From DASZTV01 sp035547515 (lineage in GTDB: Bacteria; Actinomycetota; Actinomycetes; JAFAQI01): a stretch of 64,000 nt of DNA. The notes beneath the pieces were generated by a model that saw nothing but the letters and a program-made list of their open reading frames with translations, made no database searches and was not told the DNA's origin. Shown piece after piece: positions 60,306 to 64,000 of the stretch. Where the stretch lies: assembly GCA_035547515.1 (NCBI GenBank), contig DASZUS010000011.1, forward strand, positions 1-64,000. Direction: 5' to 3'. How positions within the stretch are numbered: position 1 is the first letter of the stretch; every line of letters starts with the position of its first letter. A program made the translations under genes and the position numbers.

Positions 60306-61471
60306 GCTGCCGCCATTGCTGTGACGCCGCCGACGTCGGACTGCCGCGCGGCGGTCCGTCGGGGCAGCAGGGTCGCGACGAGGACCGCGAGCGACCACAC
60401 CAGCTTGGCGAGGGCGGTCCACGTTGGCCCGGCACCGGTGTAGGGGATGCCGAACTCGAGGAACGCGGTCATCAGCGTGAAGGTTGGCAAACCGCCGAAG
60501 CCTTCGCCGGTCCAGTCGTAGAACAGGGCGAACAGCAGCGGACCGAGACCGTAGTAGCCGTAGGCGTACGGGTCGGTGAGGACTCTGGTTGCCAGTGCGG
60601 CCAGCGGTGCCGCCGTCCATCCCCGTTGCCGTACGGCGAGACAGCCCGCGGCGATGCCGATCGTGAACTGAACCGGCCGCAACCAATGCTGTACCTGGCC
60701 GTGGATTCCGACCAGATGGAGGACCGAGCCGGGCCGGCTGAAGACATTGAAGTGTCCAAGGGCCTGGATGGTGTTGGGGGCGGATATGACGAAAGGCGCC
60801 CACCAGGCCATGGCGACCGCGATCGCGACGAGCACGGTACGCGCGATGTCGCGGCGCGGGAGCCCGAGCAGCATCGGTACGAGGATCATCGCCCAAGGCT
60901 TGGTTGCAGCAGCCGTGCCGAGGAGTATCCCAACCAGCCACCATGCTCGCCCTCGCGCAACTAGGCACGCCGCCAGCGCGGCGAGCATCAGCGCCAGCGC
61001 GTCGTCCAAGTGCTTCCATGCCACGCATTGGAACGCCGTGATCGCCGAAGTGGCCGTCGCGGCGGCTCCGAACGCGGCAGTGCGCCCGTGCCGGACGAGC
61101 AGCGACCGCGCCTGGCGGACCGGAAGCTTCGCCCAGTGCCCGGCGAGCGCTGCGGCGCCGACCGCCCCCACCGCGATAACCGCCAGCAGGACGGAAAAGA
61201 GGTTGTAGATGGTCCGCACCGGCAGCCACTCGAACGCGGCAACGGCCCAGAATGCAGGGGGCCCGATCTGGAGATCGACGTTGTCGACGTAGAGATGCCA
61301 TCGGTCGCCGCCATAGATGCTCTGGTGCTGGTAGTGGACCAGGACGCGGGCCCCGACCTCGAAGAACACCCAGTCGGTGAAGCCGTGGACCGTGCGGTCG
61401 TATCCAATGCGCGCAAACCAGCACGCGGCCGCGATTGCGATGAGGCACCACAGGGCGGTATGACGGCGCAC
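60302..61471 (-). CDS. Polytopic GT-C/GT87-like membrane protein B (tandem copy)
   Basis: The 389-residue protein is the paralogue and upstream partner of protein A, with DWVFFEVGARVLVHYQHQSI, DLQIGPPAFW, KHLDDALALMLAALAACL, TAAATKPWAMILVPMLLGLPRRD and GSVLHLVGIHGQVQHWLRPVQF. The start is GTG 61471; a TAGGGT hexamer overlaps this codon, so the promoter must lie elsewhere. It is divergent from the roadblock gene; the 230 nt between them hold a short CAGCAGCTGCTG-like palindrome but no clear promoter. Confidence 0.7.
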   Translation of the reverse strand: MRRHTALWCLIAIAAACWFARIGYDRTVHGFTDWVFFEVGARVLVHYQHQSIYGGDRWHLYVDNVDLQIGPPAFWAVAAFEWLPVRTIYNLFSVLLAVIAVGAVGAAALAGHWAKLPVRQARSLLVRHGRTAAFGAAATATSAITAFQCVAWKHLDDALALMLAALAACLVARGRAWWLVGILLGTAAATKPWAMILVPMLLGLPRRDIARTVLVAIAVAMAWWAPFVISAPNTIQALGHFNVFSRPGSVLHLVGIHGQVQHWLRPVQFTIGIAAGCLAVRQRGWTAAPLAALATRVLTDPYAYGYYGLGPLLFALFYDWTGEGFGGLPTFTLMTAFLEFGIPYTGAGPTWTALAKLVWSLAVLVATLLPRRTAARQSDVGGVTAMAAA

Positions 61472-61701
61472 CCTAGCGGCTCGACCGGCAGTGAGAACTT
61501 CTTAAGGGGGTGCGGGGTGCGGCGACTCCACGCTCTCGGCCCCAGGGCGCGAGTGGCTCGGTCGTGGCACACTCAACGGCGTAGCAGCTGCTGCTCCGTT
61601 CGGCTCAGACTGCGCTCCGCGGCCCGTTCAAGCCCAGCCGGGATTGGGCCGATGGAGTGATCAGGCCGGCGAGTGGCGGCCATGAGATGAGGTGCACTGC
61701 G

Positions 61702-62370
61702 ATGTCCGACTTGTCCAGCCGCTCTCAGCAGCTCGACCGGGTGATCGCCGACCTGCTGGCCCAGGCCCCCGAGGTCGAGGCCGCCGCGGTCGTGTCGTTC
61801 GACGGCCTGCCGATGGCCAGCGCGCTGCCCGCCGCCATGGACGAGGACCGGGTCGCCGCGATGAGCGCCTCGCTGCTCAGCCTCGGTGAGCGGGCCGCCG
61901 AAGGCCTCGGACGAGGCGGTCTCAACCAGGTTTACATCGAGGGGGACAGCGGCACCGTCTTCCTCGTGTCGGCCGATGACGAGGCGGTGCTGGTCGCGGT
62001 TGCCGCGAGCGGCGCCAAGGTCGGCATGATGCTGTACGAGGTACGCCGCGCCGCGGAGTCGGTCGCCGAGGTGCTGCGCAACGCGGGCGACGCCGTCCCC
62101 GCACCGGCGCCCTATGAGGCCGCGCCGGCACCGGCCGAGTACCCGGCAGCGCCGGTTGCTGCAGAGGTCCCGGCGTACGTCCCGCCGGTCGCGATGGAGC
62201 CCGCGCCGTACGCGCCGCCGGTCGAGGCGTTCGTCAAGCCGGTCGCCGAGGCGGCGGCCGACACCCAGCCGCTTCCGGCCTACGCCCCGCTCGCGTCGGA
62301 TCCGGCATGGGCCAGCAGCCTTACCAATGGATCGCCGGTCCCGGTCAACGACCAGCAGAACTGGGCCTGA
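61702..62370 (+). CDS. Roadblock/LC7 domain protein (MglB/CvnB-like)
   Basis: The 222-residue protein has an N-terminal roadblock/LC7 domain (about residues 8-120), with LDRVIADLLAQAPEVEAAAV, VSFDGLPMASALP and the long helix with AAMSASLLSLGERAA. A Pro/Ala-rich tail of about 100 residues without recognisable domain follows. Roadblock proteins act as GTPase-activating or scaffold partners of MglA-like GTPases. The start is taken as ATG 61702; ATG 61687 is in frame. It precedes a DUF4388 gene and a small GTPase gene. Confidence 0.82.
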   Translation: MSDLSSRSQQLDRVIADLLAQAPEVEAAAVVSFDGLPMASALPAAMDEDRVAAMSASLLSLGERAAEGLGRGGLNQVYIEGDSGTVFLVSADDEAVLVAVAASGAKVGMMLYEVRRAAESVAEVLRNAGDAVPAPAPYEAAPAPAEYPAAPVAAEVPAYVPPVAMEPAPYAPPVEAFVKPVAEAAADTQPLPAYAPLASDPAWASSLTNGSPVPVNDQQNWA

Positions 62371-62417
62371 TCCGAGCCGAAGCCAGTCACCCGCCCGCCT
62401 AGACCCCGAGGTCAACC

Positions 62418-63596
62418 GTGAAGCTTGAAGGCACTCTCGACGCCTTCAGCCTGCCGGACATCTTCTCGCTGCTCAGCATGACGAAGAAGTCCGGCGGGCT
62501 GCACTTGCGTCGCGCGGGTGCCCACGGCGCCGTCTGGTTCCACGACGGGATGATCACCGGCGGCGTCTCCGACATGACACGACAGCTGCTCGCCCGCCGG
62601 ATCGCCGGCAGCAACCGGATTTCCGACGAGGCGCTGACCGCCGCCATCACCCAGGTCCGCCTCGACGGCGAGCTCGGTGTCGCGCGAGTGCTGCGGGACG
62701 CGGACGCGATCGACGAGGGTGACCTTCACTCGCTGGTCAACGAGCAGATCGTCGACGCGGTCTTCGATCTCATGCGGTGGCAGGACGGGTCGTTCGCGTT
62801 CGTGATCGATGAGGCGAACCGCGACGGGGTCGGCGTGTCCTGCCGGGTCGAGGACGTCGTCCTCGAAGCGCGCCACCGCCTCGACATCTGGGCGTCGGTC
62901 GACCCTGCTGTCGCCAATCCGGCGGCGATTCTCACGATGAACCTCGACCCTGGCGTGGAGCCGCAGCTCACTGCCGACGAGTGGTCTCTCGTGGCGTTGG
63001 TCGACGGCCACCGCAGCGTCGGGGACATCGTCGAGCTCTGCGGGCGCGGCGAGTACGCCGTCGTCATGACTCTTGCCGACCTGGTCGCGCGCGGTCTGCT
63101 CCAGGTTGGCGACGGCAGCATGGCAGCGCTCGAGCGGCGGCAGGAGCAGCTCACCGCGCTGGAGAACCTGACCGCCGGCGTCCGCGAGCTCCGGCCGGTC
63201 GATCCGCCGGTCACCGAACCGGCCGCACTGGCCGGTGTCGCCGAGCCCGAGGCGCCCGTTGCTGCGCCGGCGCCACCTCCGCCGCCTGCGGCACCGGGTC
63301 CGGTCGCCGCCGACCCGCCCGCTGCCTCCCTGCCTGCCTTCATGGAGGATCGTCAGCCGGTCCGCCCGCGCTACGAGGAGCGGCCGTCGCCGCCGATGGC
63401 CTCGGTCTCCCGCTTGCGCCCGGAGCCCGCGCCGAGCCCCTTCACCTCGGGACGCGAAGCGCTCGTGCCCGAGCAGGACCGGCCGTCAGACACCGCCATC
63501 ACCGCGGCCTCGCCTGCGGCAGCTGTCATTGCGAGAGATCCGAACGTGAACAAGAGCCTGCTGCTGCGGCTCATCGCCGGCGTACGGGGGTTGTAG
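62418..63596 (+). CDS. DUF4388 (PATAN-like) protein with winged-helix-like region
   Basis: The 392-residue protein begins with a DUF4388 domain (KLEGTLDAFSLPDIFSLLSM, GLHLRRAGAHGAVWFHDGMI), followed by a helical part (LVNEQIVDAVFDLMRWQDGS). Near residues 180-235 lies a small winged-helix-like segment (DEWSLVALVDGHRSVGDIVE). A Pro/Ala-rich linker and a short conserved-looking end (NVNKSLLLRLIAGVRG) complete it. DUF4388 occurs in signalling proteins, often with response regulators. GTG 62418 lies 47 nt after the roadblock gene. The last base of its stop is the first base of the GTPase start. Confidence 0.78.
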   Translation: MKLEGTLDAFSLPDIFSLLSMTKKSGGLHLRRAGAHGAVWFHDGMITGGVSDMTRQLLARRIAGSNRISDEALTAAITQVRLDGELGVARVLRDADAIDEGDLHSLVNEQIVDAVFDLMRWQDGSFAFVIDEANRDGVGVSCRVEDVVLEARHRLDIWASVDPAVANPAAILTMNLDPGVEPQLTADEWSLVALVDGHRSVGDIVELCGRGEYAVVMTLADLVARGLLQVGDGSMAALERRQEQLTALENLTAGVRELRPVDPPVTEPAALAGVAEPEAPVAAPAPPPPPAAPGPVAADPPAASLPAFMEDRQPVRPRYEERPSPPMASVSRLRPEPAPSPFTSGREALVPEQDRPSDTAITAASPAAAVIARDPNVNKSLLLRLIAGVRGL

Positions 63597-64000
63597 TGGC
63601 CAGACCACCGCGCGGACGCTCCGGCGGCACCGCAGTCAAGATCGTCGTCACCGGCCCGTTCGCGGCCGGCAAGACGACCCTGATCCGCACGATCAGCGAG
63701 ATCACGGTGCTTTCGACCGAGAAGGCCGTCAGCGACGTCGAGGTCAGCCGCAAGGTCGACACCACCGTCGCGATGGACTTCGGCCGGATCACGATCGATC
63801 GGGATCTGGTGCTCTACCTGTTCGGCACGCCGGGCCAGGACCGCTTCGACTTCATGTGGGAGATCCTCTCCGAGGGCATGCTCGGCTACGTCCTGCTCGT
63901 CGATGCGTCGCGGCCGGACTCGCTCAACGAAGCCGCCAGCATCCTGACCGCTTTCCGCTCGATGGCGCACGTCCCGTTCGTCGTCGGCTACAACCGCGCG
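63596..64000 (+). CDS. Small GTPase, MglA/CvnD-like (3' end outside window)
   Basis: A GTG at 63596, overlapping the previous stop by one base, opens a frame that stays open to the window end (135 codons). It has a P-loop (VVTGPFAAGKTTLIRTI), a switch I Thr region (STEKAVSDVEVSRKVDTTVAMDF), and the G3 segment LFGTPGQDRFDFMWEIL, in which Gly replaces the usual Asp, as in CvnD-type GTPases. The strand GYVLLVDASRPDSL follows. The visible part ends within the G4 loop (VGYNRA). It should be regulated by the roadblock protein two genes upstream. Confidence 0.85.
   Translation, partial: MARPPRGRSGGTAVKIVVTGPFAAGKTTLIRTISEITVLSTEKAVSDVEVSRKVDTTVAMDFGRITIDRDLVLYLFGTPGQDRFDFMWEILSEGMLGYVLLVDASRPDSLNEAASILTAFRSMAHVPFVVGYNRA

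Noticed and set aside
59082..61451. A single 789-codon minus-strand frame covering both GT-C-like genes.
   Set aside because: Only its last 407 codons are protein-like. The first part is an out-of-frame reading of the neighbouring paralogue, which has its own good frame.

Overview
The window is chromosomal DNA from a high-GC actinobacterium. GC is about 70% by eye. Supporting markers are WhiA, a PriA-type HisA, the Trp-operon membrane protein, an ANTAR response regulator, the pdtaR-polA-rpsA-coaE-uvrB gene order, a roadblock/GTPase (conservon-like) module, and many GTG or TTG starts. Order and genus cannot be fixed from sequence alone. Nothing suggests a plasmid or prophage. Both window edges cut a gene: dnaE on the left and a small GTPase on the right.

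Layout. 1-4.75 kb: 3' part of dnaE, a GT28-type glycosyltransferase, a polysaccharide deacetylase and a small membrane protein. 4.75-16.9 kb: one long biosynthetic run, hisD-C-B-H-priA-F-I, trpE, Trp-operon membrane protein, trpC-B-A, lgt and a VIT-family protein, mostly joined by 1-10 nt stop/start overlaps. trpF is absent and PriA probably replaces it. 17-23 kb: gltB-gltD behind a GlnR-like box. 23-29.1 kb: an unusual tRNA, a PdtaR-like regulator, and a complete branched-chain amino-acid ABC transporter (livK, then livHMGF) with a second GlnR-like box. 29.1-29.3 kb: a strong candidate for an undescribed small RNA on the minus strand. 29.4-38.6 kb: GNAT, hotdog thioesterase, polA, methyltransferase, rpsA, coaE, uvrB. 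38.7-47.5 kb: a GT2 glycosyltransferase, a GT-C-like membrane protein, and on the minus strand an MBL hydrolase, TrmO, two phospholipase C-like enzymes and glyA. 47.5-50.4 kb: uvrA. 50.4-54.2 kb: a lower-GC glycan island (Wzm/Wzt-type exporter, methyltransferase, glycosyltransferase). 54.2-59.1 kb: uvrC-rapZ-yvcK-whiA. 59.1-61.5 kb: a tandem pair of GT-C-like membrane proteins. 61.7-64 kb: roadblock protein, DUF4388 protein and MglA/CvnD-like GTPase.

Genes working together: histidine and tryptophan synthesis share one transcription unit with lipoprotein maturation (lgt). GltBD and the Liv transporter carry similar upstream boxes, which suggests joint nitrogen control. All three subunits of the UvrABC excinuclease lie within 20 kb. 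The last three genes look like a small signalling module.

Main non-coding observations: (1) a 74-nt tRNA with a Leu CAA anticodon but only a 5-nt variable loop; (2) a three-copy family of long inverted repeats ending in TCGAAGTAGCACATGACC; (3) an ~84-nt structured RNA with its own sigma-A promoter and U-rich end; (4) a shared 10-bp bidirectional -10 element between the thioesterase gene and polA; (5) about a dozen start codons lying 5-8 nt after a TANNNT-like hexamer, which suggests widespread leaderless transcription. No CRISPR array, rRNA or insertion sequence was seen. All calls come from reading the sequence; no database search was run.
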